A DNA stretch of 64,000 nucleotides from Paracoccus versutus (GCF_000763885.1 NZ_JRKO01000005.1:52720-116719); one strand, 5' to 3'. Shown: positions 51,679-61,001, numbered from the stretch's first letter. Numbers and translations are program-made. Notes: generated by a model not told the origin, from the letters alone.

Positions 51679-53280
51679 ATGGCGCAGGGTTACGACTACG
51701 TCATCATCGGCGGCGGTTCGGCCGGCTGCGTGCTGGCCGCGCGGCTGTCCGAGGACAGCCAGGCGCGGGTCTGCCTGATCGAGGCCGGGGGCAAGGACAG
51801 CAACCCGCTGATCCACATGCCGGTGGGATTCGCCAAGATGACCACCGGGCCGCTGACCTGGGGGCTGGTGACCGCGCCGCAGCGCCATGCCAACAACCGC
51901 GAGATCCCCTATGCCCAGGCCCGCGTCCTGGGTGGCGGCTCCTCGATCAATGCCGAGATCTTCACCCGCGGCCACCCTTCCGATTACGACCGCTGGGTCG
52001 AGGAGGGCGCCGAGGGCTGGGGCGCGGAGGAGGTGCGGCGCTACTTCCGCCGCTCGGAAGGGAACACGATCCTGTCGGGCGAATGGCACGGCACCGAGGG
52101 CCCGCTGGGGGTGTCGAACCTGCCCAGCCCCAATCTCCTCAGCCGCGCCTTCGTGCAAAGCTGCCAGGAGGCCGGCATCCCCTATAATCCCGATTTCAAC
52201 GGGCCGATGCAGGAAGGCGCGGGCATCTATCAGACGACGATCCGCAACAACCGGCGCTGTTCCGCGGCCGTGGGCTATCTGCGCCCGGTGCTGTCGCGGC
52301 CGAACCTGACGGTGCTGACCGGCGCGCTGGTGTTGCGGCTGGTCTTCGAGGGCAGCCGGGCGGTGGGTGTCGAATATGTCGCCGGCAAGGGTGGCGCGCC
52401 GGTGGTGGCGCGGGCCGAGCGTGAGGTGATCGTGACCTCGGGCGCCATCGGCTCGCCCAAGCTGTTGATGCTGTCGGGGGTCGGCCCCGCCGATCACCTG
52501 CGCAGACACGGCATCGAGGTGGTGCAGGACTTGCCGGGCGTGGGCCGGAACCTTCAGGACCATTTCGGCATCGACATCGTGGCCGAGTTGAAGGGGCATG
52601 AAAGCCTCGACCGCTACGGCAAGCCGCATTGGATGGTCTGGGCCGGGCTGCAATACCTGCTGTTCAATTCCGGGCCGGTGACTTCGAACGTGGTCGAGGG
52701 CGGGGCCTTCTGGTATGCCGACCGCGACGCGCCTTGCCCTGACCTGCAATTCCATTTCCTGGCCGGCGCGGGGGCCGAGGCGGGCGTGCCCTCGGTGCCG
52801 AAAGGGTGTTCGGGGATCACGCTGAACAGCTATACCCTGCGGCCGAAATCGCGGGGCACGGTGACGCTGCGGTCCTCCGATCCGCGCGACAATCCGGTGG
52901 TCGATCCGAACTTCCTGGCCGAACCCGAGGATCTGCGCATCTCGACCGAGGGCGTGAGGATCAGCCGCGAGATCTTCGGCCAGCATTCACTGGGGAAATA
53001 TATCCGCGAATTGCGCTTTCCCGATGCGAGCGTGCGCACGCAGGCGGATTACGAGGCCTATGCCCGCCAATACGGCCGCACCTCATACCATCCGACCTGC
53101 ACCTGCAAGATGGGCCGCGACGAGATGGCGGTGGTCGATCCGCAGCTGCGCGTCCACGGGCTGGACGGGCTAAGGATCTGCGACAGCTCGGTCATGCCCT
53201 CGCTGGTCGGCTCGAACACCAATGCACCGACGATCATGATCGCCGAGAAGGCATCCGACATGATCCGGGGCAATCGCTGA
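51679..53280 (+). CDS. GMC-family FAD oxidoreductase (choline dehydrogenase-like)
   Basis: This 533-residue flavoprotein has the FAD site YVIIGGGSAGCVLAARLSED, the GMC signature GGGSSINAEIFTRGHPSDYD, the catalytic His region YHPTCTCKMG and the closing SVMPSLVGSNTNAPT with a second conserved residue. Such proteins oxidise primary alcohols, polyols or choline without NAD. In this operon it gives a second, flavin-linked route of alcohol oxidation next to a zinc dehydrogenase and an aldehyde dehydrogenase. AAGGGGG precedes the ATG. Confidence 0.92.
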   Translation: MAQGYDYVIIGGGSAGCVLAARLSEDSQARVCLIEAGGKDSNPLIHMPVGFAKMTTGPLTWGLVTAPQRHANNREIPYAQARVLGGGSSINAEIFTRGHPSDYDRWVEEGAEGWGAEEVRRYFRRSEGNTILSGEWHGTEGPLGVSNLPSPNLLSRAFVQSCQEAGIPYNPDFNGPMQEGAGIYQTTIRNNRRCSAAVGYLRPVLSRPNLTVLTGALVLRLVFEGSRAVGVEYVAGKGGAPVVARAEREVIVTSGAIGSPKLLMLSGVGPADHLRRHGIEVVQDLPGVGRNLQDHFGIDIVAELKGHESLDRYGKPHWMVWAGLQYLLFNSGPVTSNVVEGGAFWYADRDAPCPDLQFHFLAGAGAEAGVPSVPKGCSGITLNSYTLRPKSRGTVTLRSSDPRDNPVVDPNFLAEPEDLRISTEGVRISREIFGQHSLGKYIRELRFPDASVRTQADYEAYARQYGRTSYHPTCTCKMGRDEMAVVDPQLRVHGLDGLRICDSSVMPSLVGSNTNAPTIMIAEKASDMIRGNR

Positions 53281-53289
53281 GGCTTTGCC

Positions 53290-53311
53290 GGGCGCGGCGA
53301 TTGCCGCGCCC
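53290..53311. terminator. Bidirectional hairpin between convergent genes
   Basis: GGGCGCGGC, loop GATT, GCCGCGCCC is a perfect 9-bp stem placed between the stop of the GMC gene and the stop of the leftward aldo/keto reductase gene. It has no T run. Confidence 0.6.
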
Positions 53312-53316
53312 CGGTA

Positions 53317-54135
53317 TCAGTCCCATACGGGCGCGCAGGGCACCCGGTCGCGATCCACGATGCGGTAATTCGTGCGGTTCAGCGCGTCGATCCGGGCCAT
53401 CTCATCCGCCGAAAGCGTGAAATCCATGATCTCCAGATTGGCGCGGATATTGTCGGGCCTGGTGGACATGGTGTTCATGCTGAGGCCCTTTTGCAGGATC
53501 CAGCGCAAGACGACCTGAGCGGCGGATTTCCCATGCGTCCCGCCGATTTCCCCAAACAGCGGGTATTTAAAGACCTCGCCACGCGCCAGTGAACAGTATG
53601 ACGACAGCGGAATGCCGGTTTCCCTGGCCGCCTCCAGCAGGCGCGACTGATCCAGCAATGGGTGGAATTCGACCTGGTTCGTGACCAGCGGCACATCGAC
53701 CACCGCCCGCGCCTGGCGCATCATTGCGGCGGTATAGTTCGAGACGCCGATATGGCTGGCCAATCCAGCCTCATATGCCTTTTGCAGCAGGTTCAGCGAC
53801 GGCGTGATGTCGCCTCCGGCCGGCGGCCAATGCAGAAGCAGCACATCGATCCGGTCGATTCGCAAGGCACGCAGGCTGGACTCGACCGAAGGCAAAAAGC
53901 GCGATTCGCTGAAATTCTCGGGCCTGACCTTGGTAATGATGCAAAACCGGTCGCGCGCGATCCCGGTCTCGGCCAGGGCGGCGCCGGTGTCCGCTTCGCT
54001 CTCATAACCCTGCGCGGTGTCAAAGGTCCGGTATCCCGCCTGGACCGCCGTATGGATCGCGTCACGCAGAGCGCCACCCTTTAAGGGAAACGTGCCGAAT
54101 CCCTGCAGGAATCCGGGTTGCAGCAGAATGTTCAT
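53317..54135 (-). CDS. Aldo/keto reductase (AKR1/5-like)
   Basis: This 272-residue NADPH-dependent oxidoreductase has the tetrad Asp39, Tyr44, Lys69 and His102 (TFDTAQGYES, IITKV, LLLHWPP). ATG 54135 has GAGGAGGATCGC just upstream; an ATG 18 bases further out does not. It is divergent from the CoA-transferase operon across a gap with a TAACC-type site, so it is probably in the same TetR regulon. It may reduce a sugar-derived carbonyl intermediate. Confidence 0.9.
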   Translation of the reverse strand: MNILLQPGFLQGFGTFPLKGGALRDAIHTAVQAGYRTFDTAQGYESEADTGAALAETGIARDRFCIITKVRPENFSESRFLPSVESSLRALRIDRIDVLLLHWPPAGGDITPSLNLLQKAYEAGLASHIGVSNYTAAMMRQARAVVDVPLVTNQVEFHPLLDQSRLLEAARETGIPLSSYCSLARGEVFKYPLFGEIGGTHGKSAAQVVLRWILQKGLSMNTMSTRPDNIRANLEIMDFTLSADEMARIDALNRTNYRIVDRDRVPCAPVWD

Positions 54136-54217
54136 CGCGATCCTCCTCATCATGTTCCTGCGTCGCGCCGATCCCGGTTTTCCTCTTGCCGGGAGGGGCG
54201 GACCACAGGTATATAGA

Positions 54218-54231
54218 TAACCAGTTAGTTA
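54218..54231. promoter_or_regulatory. TAACC-type operator, site 3
   Basis: TAACCAGTTAGTTA, followed by C, lies between the divergent aldo/keto reductase and CoA-transferase genes, 30 bases before the latter's ATG. It is the same motif as at 44385, 58957 and 59047. Confidence 0.65.
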
Positions 54232-54261
54232 CTTAAGATGCAATTGCGAAGGAGGAGCGCA

Positions 54262-55833
54262 ATGTCCAAGATCCGCACCGCCCATCAGGCGGCAGAACTG
54301 GTCCGCGACGGCGCGGTGATCGCGGTGAACTCGTCCTCGGGATTGCTGTGCCCCGATCATGTCCTGGCGGCCCTGGGCGAGCGCTTTGCGCAGGAAGGTG
54401 CCCCGCGCGGCCTGACGACCATCCATCCGATCGCTGCCGGGGACATGTTCGGCACCCCCGGCGTCGACCATATCGCCCATCCCGGCATGATCGCGCGGAT
54501 CATCGGCGGTTCCTATCCCTCGGGGCCGTCCAATGCCGAGCCGCCGAAGATCTGGCAGCGCATCCTGGCAGAGGAGGTTGCGGCCTATAACGTGCCCTCG
54601 GGCATCGTCTTCGATATGCTGCGCGAGGGGGCGGCGCAGCGGCCCGGCGTGCTGACCAAGGTCGGCATGGAGACCTTTGCCGATCCTGCGCTGGAAGGCT
54701 GCGCGATGAACGCCACCGCCCGCGACGCGCCCATCGTCAAGCGCCTGGCCTTCGAGGGCGAGGACTGGCTGTATTTCCCCGCGTTGCGACCCGACGTGGC
54801 GCTGATCCGCGCGACCACGGCGGACGAGAACGGCAACCTGACCTTCGAGGACGAGGGCGCGACCCTTGGCGCGATGGAAATGGCGCTGGCCGCGCATAAC
54901 TGCGGCGGCATCGTCATTGCGCAGGTCCGGCGTGTCGCCGCGCAGGGCACGCTGAAGCCGCATGACGTGAAGGTGCCGGGCATCCTGGTCGATGTGATCG
55001 TCGAGGCGCCCGATCAGTTGCAGACCACCGCGACGCCGCACGATCCGGCCATCTCGGGCGAGGTCTTCCGGCCGCTGTCCAGTTTCCGCGCGGCGGATTT
55101 CAATCCCGGCAAGATCATCGCCAGGCGCGTCGCGCAAGAGCTGCGATCGGGATGGGCGGTGAATATCGGCTTTGGCATCTCGGCCAATGTGCCGCGCATC
55201 CTGATCGAGGAGGGCCTGCATGGCGCGGTGACTTGGGTCATCGAGCAGGGCGCGGTCGGCGGCGTGCCGCTGCTGGATTTCAAGTTCGGCTGCTCCAGCA
55301 ATGCCGAGGCTTTCGTGGCTTCGCCGCATCAGTTCTGCTATTTCCAGGCGGGCGGTTTCGACTGTTCCCTGCTGTCCTTCCTGGAAATCGACGCCGAGGG
55401 CTCGGTCAATGTCAGCCGCCTTGCCGCGACGCCGCATCGGACGGCGGGGGCGGGCGGGTTCGTGGACATCACGGCGCGGGCGAAGCGGATCGTCTTTTCG
55501 GGCAATTTCAATGCCGGGGCGAAGATGCGGCTTGAGGGTGGCAGGCTGGTCATCGACCGCGAGGGCAAGGTTGCCAAGATCGTGCCCAAGGTCGATCAGG
55601 TCAGCTTCTCGGGCCGTCGCGCGGTGGCGCAGGGGCAGCAGGTCATCTATGTCACCGAGCGCTGCGTGTTGCGCCTGTTGCCCGAAGGGCTGACGGTGGT
55701 CGAGATCGCGCCTGGCGTCGACCTGCAACGGGACGTGCTGGACCAGGCCGCAACGCCCTTGCGCGTGGCGGATGACCTTAGGGAAATGGATGCAGCGCTG
55801 TTTCGGGACGCGCCGATGGGCCTGGTGCTGTGA
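54262..55833 (+). CDS. Acetate/propionate-type CoA-transferase
   Basis: This 523-residue family I CoA-transferase is a single-chain (Pct-like) enzyme with both halves fused. The catalytic Glu region is VIEQGAVGGVPL, preceded by VNIGFGISANVPRIL. It moves CoA from acetyl-CoA or similar to a carboxylate, here probably the acid made by the aldehyde dehydrogenase. ATG 54262 follows AAGGAGGAG closely. The enoyl-CoA hydratase gene overlaps its end. Confidence 0.9.
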   Translation: MSKIRTAHQAAELVRDGAVIAVNSSSGLLCPDHVLAALGERFAQEGAPRGLTTIHPIAAGDMFGTPGVDHIAHPGMIARIIGGSYPSGPSNAEPPKIWQRILAEEVAAYNVPSGIVFDMLREGAAQRPGVLTKVGMETFADPALEGCAMNATARDAPIVKRLAFEGEDWLYFPALRPDVALIRATTADENGNLTFEDEGATLGAMEMALAAHNCGGIVIAQVRRVAAQGTLKPHDVKVPGILVDVIVEAPDQLQTTATPHDPAISGEVFRPLSSFRAADFNPGKIIARRVAQELRSGWAVNIGFGISANVPRILIEEGLHGAVTWVIEQGAVGGVPLLDFKFGCSSNAEAFVASPHQFCYFQAGGFDCSLLSFLEIDAEGSVNVSRLAATPHRTAGAGGFVDITARAKRIVFSGNFNAGAKMRLEGGRLVIDREGKVAKIVPKVDQVSFSGRRAVAQGQQVIYVTERCVLRLLPEGLTVVEIAPGVDLQRDVLDQAATPLRVADDLREMDAALFRDAPMGLVL

Positions 55834-56630
55834 GCGAAGATCCGCGCCTGGACCTGCGGATCGGGGCGGGCATCGCGCGGCTGGCCATCCGCCGCCCGGA
55901 CAAGCTGAACGCCCTGGACGCCGAAATGGTGGACGGATTGCTGCCCCTTTGCCAGCGGATCGAGCGATCCGATGCGCGGGTGGTGATCCTGACGGGCGAG
56001 GGCGGGCGCTCGTTCTGCGCGGGCGGCGATATTGCCGCCTGGTCGCAATTGTCGCCCGACGATTTCGGCCGCCGCTGGCTGCGCGACGGCCATGCCGCCT
56101 TCGACGCGCTGGCCCGCCTGGTGCAGCCGGTGATCGCGGTGCTGAACGGGCATTGCCTTGGCGGTGGGCTGGAACTGGCGGCCTGCGCCGATTACCGCCT
56201 GGCCGAAGCGCATGTGCGGATCGGCTTGCCCGAAACCTCGCTTGGCATCATCCCCGGCTGGTCGGGAACGCAACGCGCGGTGCGTCGATTCGGTGCCGGT
56301 GCGGTGCGTCGGATGGCGCTGTTCGGCGAGGTTTTCGGCGCCGAGGAAGCGCAGCGCCTCGGGCTGGTCGATCAGGTCGTCCCGACGGGCGCTGGCATGG
56401 CTGCCGCCGAGGCGCTGGCCGCGCGGGTGATTGCCCGCGCCCCGCGCGCAACGGAAATCACCAAGATGCTGGTCAACGCCGCCGAGGGCGAGGAACGCGA
56501 GCGCGTGCTCGAGGCGCTGGCCGGCAGCGTCGCCGCCGCATCCGGCGATCTGCGGGAAGGGCTTGCGGCGTTCCGCGAAAAGCGCTCTGCAAGGTTCGGA
56601 GCGACGGGTCGAGAGGGGGAGATGGAATGA
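55830..56630 (+). CDS. Enoyl-CoA hydratase/isomerase family protein
   Basis: This 266-residue crotonase-fold enzyme starts at a GTG that overlaps the preceding stop (GTGA). Oxyanion and catalytic regions are seen as FCAGGDIAAW, LGGGLELAACADYRLA and GLPETSLGIIPGWSG, with both family Glu residues. It acts on the CoA ester from the preceding transferase. The next gene overlaps as ATGA. Confidence 0.9.
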   Translation: MSEDPRLDLRIGAGIARLAIRRPDKLNALDAEMVDGLLPLCQRIERSDARVVILTGEGGRSFCAGGDIAAWSQLSPDDFGRRWLRDGHAAFDALARLVQPVIAVLNGHCLGGGLELAACADYRLAEAHVRIGLPETSLGIIPGWSGTQRAVRRFGAGAVRRMALFGEVFGAEEAQRLGLVDQVVPTGAGMAAAEALAARVIARAPRATEITKMLVNAAEGEERERVLEALAGSVAAASGDLREGLAAFREKRSARFGATGREGEME

Positions 56631-57886
56631 AAGCCGAGGATCGCGATTTTCTGGCTGGGCTTTTCGACGCGGCGGTGGCTGCTGCCGATCCCGAAACCGC
56701 GCTGGCCGCGCATCTGCCGGATCGTCCCAGGGGCCGCACGGTCGTGGTCGGCGCCGGCAAGGGTGCGGCGCAACTGGCGGCGGCGTTCGAGCGCCTGTGG
56801 GACGCGCCGGTCGAGGGCGTGGTGGTCACGCGCTACGGCTATGGCTGCGATACCCGCAATATCCGCGTGATCGAGGCCGCGCATCCCGTTCCCGATCAGG
56901 CCGGGCTTGCGGCAGCCGAGGCCTTGTTCCAGGCCGTCCGCGGGCTGAGCAAGGACGATCTGGTCGTGGCGCTGGTCTGCGGCGGCGGCTCGGCGCTGCT
57001 GCCGGCGCCGCCCGAGGGGCTGACGCTGGAGGACGAGATCGAGCTGAATCGCATCCTGCTGGCCAGCGGTGCGCCGATCTCGGTGATGAATGCGATCCGC
57101 AAGCAGGTCTCGCGCATCAAGGGCGGCAGGCTGGCGCTCGCGGCGCATCCGGCGCGGGTGGTGTCGCTGGTCGTCTCGGACGTGCCGGGCGACGATCCGG
57201 CGCAGGTCGCCTCGGGTCCGACGGTGCCGGATGCGGCCACCCGCGAGGAAGCGCGGCGCATGATCGAGACATGGCGGATCGCGCTGCCGCCGCGGCTGGC
57301 AGAGTGGTTCGCGGGTCAGGATGGCCTGCCGCCGGATCCCGCCGATCCCTGTTTCAAGGGGCATGAGGTCCGCGTGGTGGCATCGGCACGGCTGTCGCTT
57401 GAAGCGGCTGCCGCGCGGGCCGCGGCGGCGGGGGTTCCGGCGGTGATCCTGTCGGACGCGATCGAGGGCGAAGCGCGCGACGTGGCCCGCGTTCATGCCG
57501 CCATCGCGCGCGAGGTGGCGACCCGAAGCCGGCCTTTCGCGCGCCCGGTGGTGATCCTGTCGGGCGGCGAGACGACCGTGACCCTGCGAGGCCGGGGGCG
57601 CGGCGGGCGAAACAGCGAGTTCCTGCTGGCGCTGGCCCTGGGAATCGAGGGCCTGCCCATCGCGGCGCTGGCCGCCGATACCGACGGCATCGACGGGTCC
57701 GAGGATAACGCAGGCGCCTTCGCCGATGGTGGCAGCATGGCGCGGCTGCGCGCCCTGGGCCTTGACCCCGCGGCGATGCTGGCGGGCAATGATGCCTGGT
57801 CCGCCTTTGCTGCCCTGGGCGATCTGTTCGTGCCCGGTCCGACCGGCACCAATGTCAACGATTTCCGGGCCATCCTGATCCGGTAA
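56627..57886 (+). CDS. Glycerate 2-kinase/MOFRL family (GckA/TtuD-like)
   Basis: This 419-residue protein has the N-terminal DUF4147 domain (VVVGAGKGAAQLAAAFE, VCGGGSALLPAPP, AIRKQVSRIKGGRLA) and the C-terminal MOFRL domain (ILSGGETTVTLRGRGRGGRNSEF, AADTDGIDGSEDNAGA). Such proteins phosphorylate D-glycerate at C2; older annotations call them hydroxypyruvate reductase. It gives the pathway an exit through glycerate to 2-phosphoglycerate. ATG 56627 overlaps the hydratase stop. Confidence 0.88.
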   Translation: MKAEDRDFLAGLFDAAVAAADPETALAAHLPDRPRGRTVVVGAGKGAAQLAAAFERLWDAPVEGVVVTRYGYGCDTRNIRVIEAAHPVPDQAGLAAAEALFQAVRGLSKDDLVVALVCGGGSALLPAPPEGLTLEDEIELNRILLASGAPISVMNAIRKQVSRIKGGRLALAAHPARVVSLVVSDVPGDDPAQVASGPTVPDAATREEARRMIETWRIALPPRLAEWFAGQDGLPPDPADPCFKGHEVRVVASARLSLEAAAARAAAAGVPAVILSDAIEGEARDVARVHAAIAREVATRSRPFARPVVILSGGETTVTLRGRGRGGRNSEFLLALALGIEGLPIAALAADTDGIDGSEDNAGAFADGGSMARLRALGLDPAAMLAGNDAWSAFAALGDLFVPGPTGTNVNDFRAILIR

Positions 57887-57890
57887 AGGC

Positions 57891-57915
57891 GGCGCCGGTG
57901 GCGATAACCGGCGCC
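57891..57915. terminator. Bidirectional hairpin between convergent genes
   Basis: GGCGCCGGT, loop GGCGATA, ACCGGCGCC is a perfect 9-bp stem between the stop of the glycerate kinase gene and that of the leftward aldo/keto reductase gene. Confidence 0.6.
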
Positions 57916-57922
57916 AGCAAGC

Positions 57923-58939
57923 TCAGGCCGGAACCGGCGCATCCCCGCGCAGCAGGCCCTTGTCCTTCAAGGCTTGCCAGAACTCGGCCGGGATCGGGTG
58001 ATCCATCCAGGCGAGGTTCTGCTCCAACTGCCGGACGGTCCGCGTGCCGGCGCAGAAGGACGGAACCGCCGGATGTGCCACCACGAATTGCAGCGCCGCG
58101 GCGGGCAGCGGGACGTCGTATTCGGCGCAGACCGCCTCGATCTTCGCCACCCGGTCCATGATTTCGGCCGGGGCGGGGGCGTAGTTGTATTTCGCGCCCG
58201 GCTTGGCACCCGTCGCCAGAATGCCCGAGTTGAAGCCGCCGCCCACGACCACGGCCGCGCCGCGTTCCTCGCAAAGCGGCAGGAACTCGTCCAGGGCGTC
58301 CTGTTCAAGCAACGTATAGCGGCCGGCCAGCAGGAAGCAGTCGAAGTCGCGCTGCTTCAGCGCCTCGTGGCAGACCTGCCATTCGTTCACGCCGACGCCG
58401 ATGGCCTTGACCATCTTCTCGTCGCGCAGCCGGGCCAGCGCCTTGTAGCATCCATCCATGGCCTGGCGGAAAACCTCGGGCTGCTCGCTGCCGCGGGTAT
58501 AGACGTCGATGTCGTGGATGAAGAGGATGTCGATGCGTTCCAGCGCCAGCCGCTGCAGGCTGTCCCCGAAGGCGCGCATCGTGCCGTCGTAGCTGTAGTC
58601 GAACTCCATCGTGAAGGGGGCGGCATTGACCCAGGGTGCAAAGTCGATGCTGTCGCGCCGGGCCGGGCGCAGCAGGCGGCCGACCTTCGAGGACAGCACG
58701 AAATCGTCGCGGTTTCGCCAGCGCAGCGCCTCGGAGGTGCGCAGTTCCGACAGGCCGTGGCCATACATCGGCGCAGTATCGAAATAGCGCACGCCGGCAT
58801 CCCAGGCGTGATCGAACATCGCGCGCGAGGTCTGGTCGTCGATCTCGCGGAATATGTTCCCCACCGGGGCGGTGCCGAAGGCGAAACCAGTCACCTCGAG
58901 GTCGGTGCGGCCGAACTGGCGCATATCCGAGGGTTTCAT
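57923..58939 (-). CDS. Aldo/keto reductase (aldose 1-dehydrogenase-like)
   Basis: This 338-residue enzyme begins MKPSDMRQFGRTDLEVTGFAFG. It has Asp and Tyr in FDTAPMYGHGLSE, Lys in VLSSKVG and His in FIHDIDVY. The closest known types are D-threo-aldose and L-fucose 1-dehydrogenases and pyridoxal reductase-like members, which oxidise an aldose to a lactone. ATG 58939 follows GGGAGGACATGG. It is divergent from the acyl-CoA dehydrogenase operon with two operator-like sites in the gap. Confidence 0.88.
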   Translation of the reverse strand: MKPSDMRQFGRTDLEVTGFAFGTAPVGNIFREIDDQTSRAMFDHAWDAGVRYFDTAPMYGHGLSELRTSEALRWRNRDDFVLSSKVGRLLRPARRDSIDFAPWVNAAPFTMEFDYSYDGTMRAFGDSLQRLALERIDILFIHDIDVYTRGSEQPEVFRQAMDGCYKALARLRDEKMVKAIGVGVNEWQVCHEALKQRDFDCFLLAGRYTLLEQDALDEFLPLCEERGAAVVVGGGFNSGILATGAKPGAKYNYAPAPAEIMDRVAKIEAVCAEYDVPLPAAALQFVVAHPAVPSFCAGTRTVRQLEQNLAWMDHPIPAEFWQALKDKGLLRGDAPVPA

Positions 58940-58956
58940 CCATGTCCTCCCACAAG

Positions 58957-58970
58957 TAACCATATGGTTA
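58957..58970. promoter_or_regulatory. TAACC-type operator, site 4 (perfect palindrome)
   Basis: TAACCATATGGTTA is a perfect 14-bp palindrome 17 bases before the leftward aldo/keto reductase start, matching the half-site TAACCA of the other sites. Confidence 0.65.
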
Positions 58971-59046
58971 TTATCTGCCACATTTCGCGATCCCCGGCAA
59001 GGGCCGCGATTTTGAGGTTGACGCCTTGGCGCCGGCGAAAATAAAG

Positions 59047-59060
59047 TAACCAGATAGTTA
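59047..59060. promoter_or_regulatory. TAACC-type operator, site 5
   Basis: TAACCAGATAGTTA lies 23 bases before the acyl-CoA dehydrogenase start. It differs from site 3 at one position. Confidence 0.65.
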
Positions 59061-59083
59061 CATATCCGAGGGGGGATTCGCAG

Positions 59084-60226
59084 ATGTATTTGACCGAGAC
59101 CCAACTGCAGGTGCGAGACATGGCACGCGCCTTCGCTGATGAGGTCATCCGGCCTGCAGCCGAGGCGCTGGACCGCGACGAGCGTTTCCCGGCCGAGATC
59201 TATGACGAGATGGCCAAGCTGGGCCTGTTCGGCATCGGCGTGCCGGAAAGCATGGGCGGGCCCGGCTTCGACACGCTGACCTATGCCGTGGTGATGGAAG
59301 AGCTGTCGCGCGGCTATGCCAGCGTGGCCGACCAGTGCGGTCTGCTGGAGCTGATCTCGACGCTTCTGGTGCGCCACGGCACGGATGCGCAGCGCAAGCT
59401 GCTGCCCGAGATCCTGGCGATGCGCCGCAAGGTCGCCTATTGCATCACCGAGCCCGAGGCGGGGACCGACGTTTCCGGCATTCGCACCACGGCAGAGCGC
59501 GACGGCGACGGCTGGGTGCTGAACGGCGGCAAGATCTGGATCCACAACGCGCCCGTTGCCGACCTGGGCTTCGTCCTGGCCCGCACCGACAAGGATGCCG
59601 GCAATCGCGGCATGTCGATCTTTGTCGTCGATCTGCACGCGGCCGGGGTCGAGCGCGGCCCCAAGGAACACAAGATGGGCCAGCGCGCCAGCCAGGTCGG
59701 GGCGCTGACCTTTACCGACGTGCGGCTTGGCGCCGATGCCATGCTGGGCGAGCCGGGGCGCGGCTTTCACATGATGATGAGCGTGCTGGACAAGGGCCGG
59801 GTCGGCATCGCCGCGCTGGCCGTGGGCATCGGCCAGGCGGGGCTCGAGGCCGCGCTGGACTATGCCGGGACGCGCAAGCAGTTCGGCAAGCAGATCGTCG
59901 AGTTCCAGGGCGTGCAATGGCTTCTGGCCGACATGGCCAAGGACATCGAGGCCGCGCGCCTGCTGGTCCACTCGGCGGCGTCCAGGATCGACAACGGCCA
60001 GGACGCCACCAAGGCCTGCTCGATGGCGAAATGCTTTGCCGGCGACATGGCGGTGGCGCGCACGGCGGATGCGGTGCAGGTCTTCGGCGGCTCGGGCTAT
60101 ATCCGGGGCTTCGAGGTCGAGCGGCTGTATCGCGACGCCAAGATCACCCAGATCTACGAGGGCACGAACCAGATCCAGCGCATGATCATCGCCCGCGAAT
60201 TGCTGAAGAAGGGCGCGCAGGCATGA
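59084..60226 (+). CDS. Acyl-CoA dehydrogenase
   Basis: This 380-residue flavoenzyme is complete: CITEPEAGTDVSGI, the FAD region FGGSGYIRGFEVERLYRDAK and the catalytic Glu in ITQIYEGTNQIQRM. It introduces a double bond into an acyl-CoA and passes electrons to ETF, whose genes lie 3 kb downstream. GAGGGGGG precedes the ATG. The SDR gene follows with an ATGA overlap. Unlike the dehydrogenase at 26453 it has the normal catalytic motif. Confidence 0.92.
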   Translation: MYLTETQLQVRDMARAFADEVIRPAAEALDRDERFPAEIYDEMAKLGLFGIGVPESMGGPGFDTLTYAVVMEELSRGYASVADQCGLLELISTLLVRHGTDAQRKLLPEILAMRRKVAYCITEPEAGTDVSGIRTTAERDGDGWVLNGGKIWIHNAPVADLGFVLARTDKDAGNRGMSIFVVDLHAAGVERGPKEHKMGQRASQVGALTFTDVRLGADAMLGEPGRGFHMMMSVLDKGRVGIAALAVGIGQAGLEAALDYAGTRKQFGKQIVEFQGVQWLLADMAKDIEAARLLVHSAASRIDNGQDATKACSMAKCFAGDMAVARTADAVQVFGGSGYIRGFEVERLYRDAKITQIYEGTNQIQRMIIARELLKKGAQA

Positions 60227-60990
60227 GACAGGCCGCCCTTGTCACCGGCTCCTCGCGCGGGATCGGCCTGGCCGCGGCCGAGGCGCTGGCGCGCGAAGGT
60301 TTCGCCATCGCCGTGAACGGCCCCGCCGACGATGCCGAATTGCAGGCCGCCGTGGCCCGCATCGCCGCGCTTGGCGTGCCGGTCGTCGCCGCGCCTTTCG
60401 ACGTGACCGGCATCGCCGGCCATGACGCGGCGCTTGCCCGGATCGAGGACGCGCTCGGCCCCCTGACCACGCTGGTCAACAACGCGGGTGTGGGCGTCAT
60501 GCAACGCGGCGACCTGCTTGAGGTCAGCGAGGCAAGCTGGGACCGCTGCCTGGCTGTCAACAGCAAGGCGATGTTCTTCCTGTCGCAAGCCTTCGCCCGC
60601 CGCCTGCTGGCGCGGAAACGCCCCGAGGCGCTGTTCCATGCCATCGTCAACGTCACCTCCTCGAACGCGGTGGCGGTGGCGGTGCAGCGCTCGGAATATT
60701 GCGCCTCGAAAGCCGCCGCCGCGATGGTGTCCAAGGCGCTGGCGGTGCGGCTGGGCCCCGAAAACATCGCCGTCTACGATGTGCAGCCCGGCCTGATCGC
60801 GACCGAGATGACCGCCCCCGTGATCGACGCCTATCGCCAGCGCGCCGAGCAGGGCTTGACGCTGTTTCCCCGCGTGGGCCAGCCCGCCGACATGGGCGCC
60901 ATCATCGCATCGCTGGCCTCGGGCCGGCTTCCCTATACCACCGGACAGGCGATCTCGGCCGACGCCGGGATGCTGGTTCCGCGCTTCTGA
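60223..60990 (+). CDS. Short-chain dehydrogenase/reductase
   Basis: This 255-residue NAD(P)-dependent oxidoreductase has VTGSSRGIGLAAAEALA, NNAG (VNNAGVGVMQ), the Ser in NVTSSNA and the active-site YCASK. Sequence style is that of 3-oxoacyl-ACP-reductase-like enzymes. It may oxidise the hydroxyl made by hydration of the enoyl-CoA, or a sugar hydroxyl. It overlaps the acyl-CoA dehydrogenase gene and is followed 11 bases later by the DUF993 gene. Confidence 0.9.
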   Translation: MRQAALVTGSSRGIGLAAAEALAREGFAIAVNGPADDAELQAAVARIAALGVPVVAAPFDVTGIAGHDAALARIEDALGPLTTLVNNAGVGVMQRGDLLEVSEASWDRCLAVNSKAMFFLSQAFARRLLARKRPEALFHAIVNVTSSNAVAVAVQRSEYCASKAAAAMVSKALAVRLGPENIAVYDVQPGLIATEMTAPVIDAYRQRAEQGLTLFPRVGQPADMGAIIASLASGRLPYTTGQAISADAGMLVPRF

Positions 60991-61001
60991 AAGGTGCCGC
61001 C

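Noticed and set aside
47908..52986. Very long leftward open frame (about 1,690 codons) across the transporter and dehydrogenase genes
   Set aside because: It is antisense to five well-supported genes, with Arg/His/Gln/Pro/Ala-rich low-complexity translation and no domain. Such mirror frames are expected in high-GC coding DNA.
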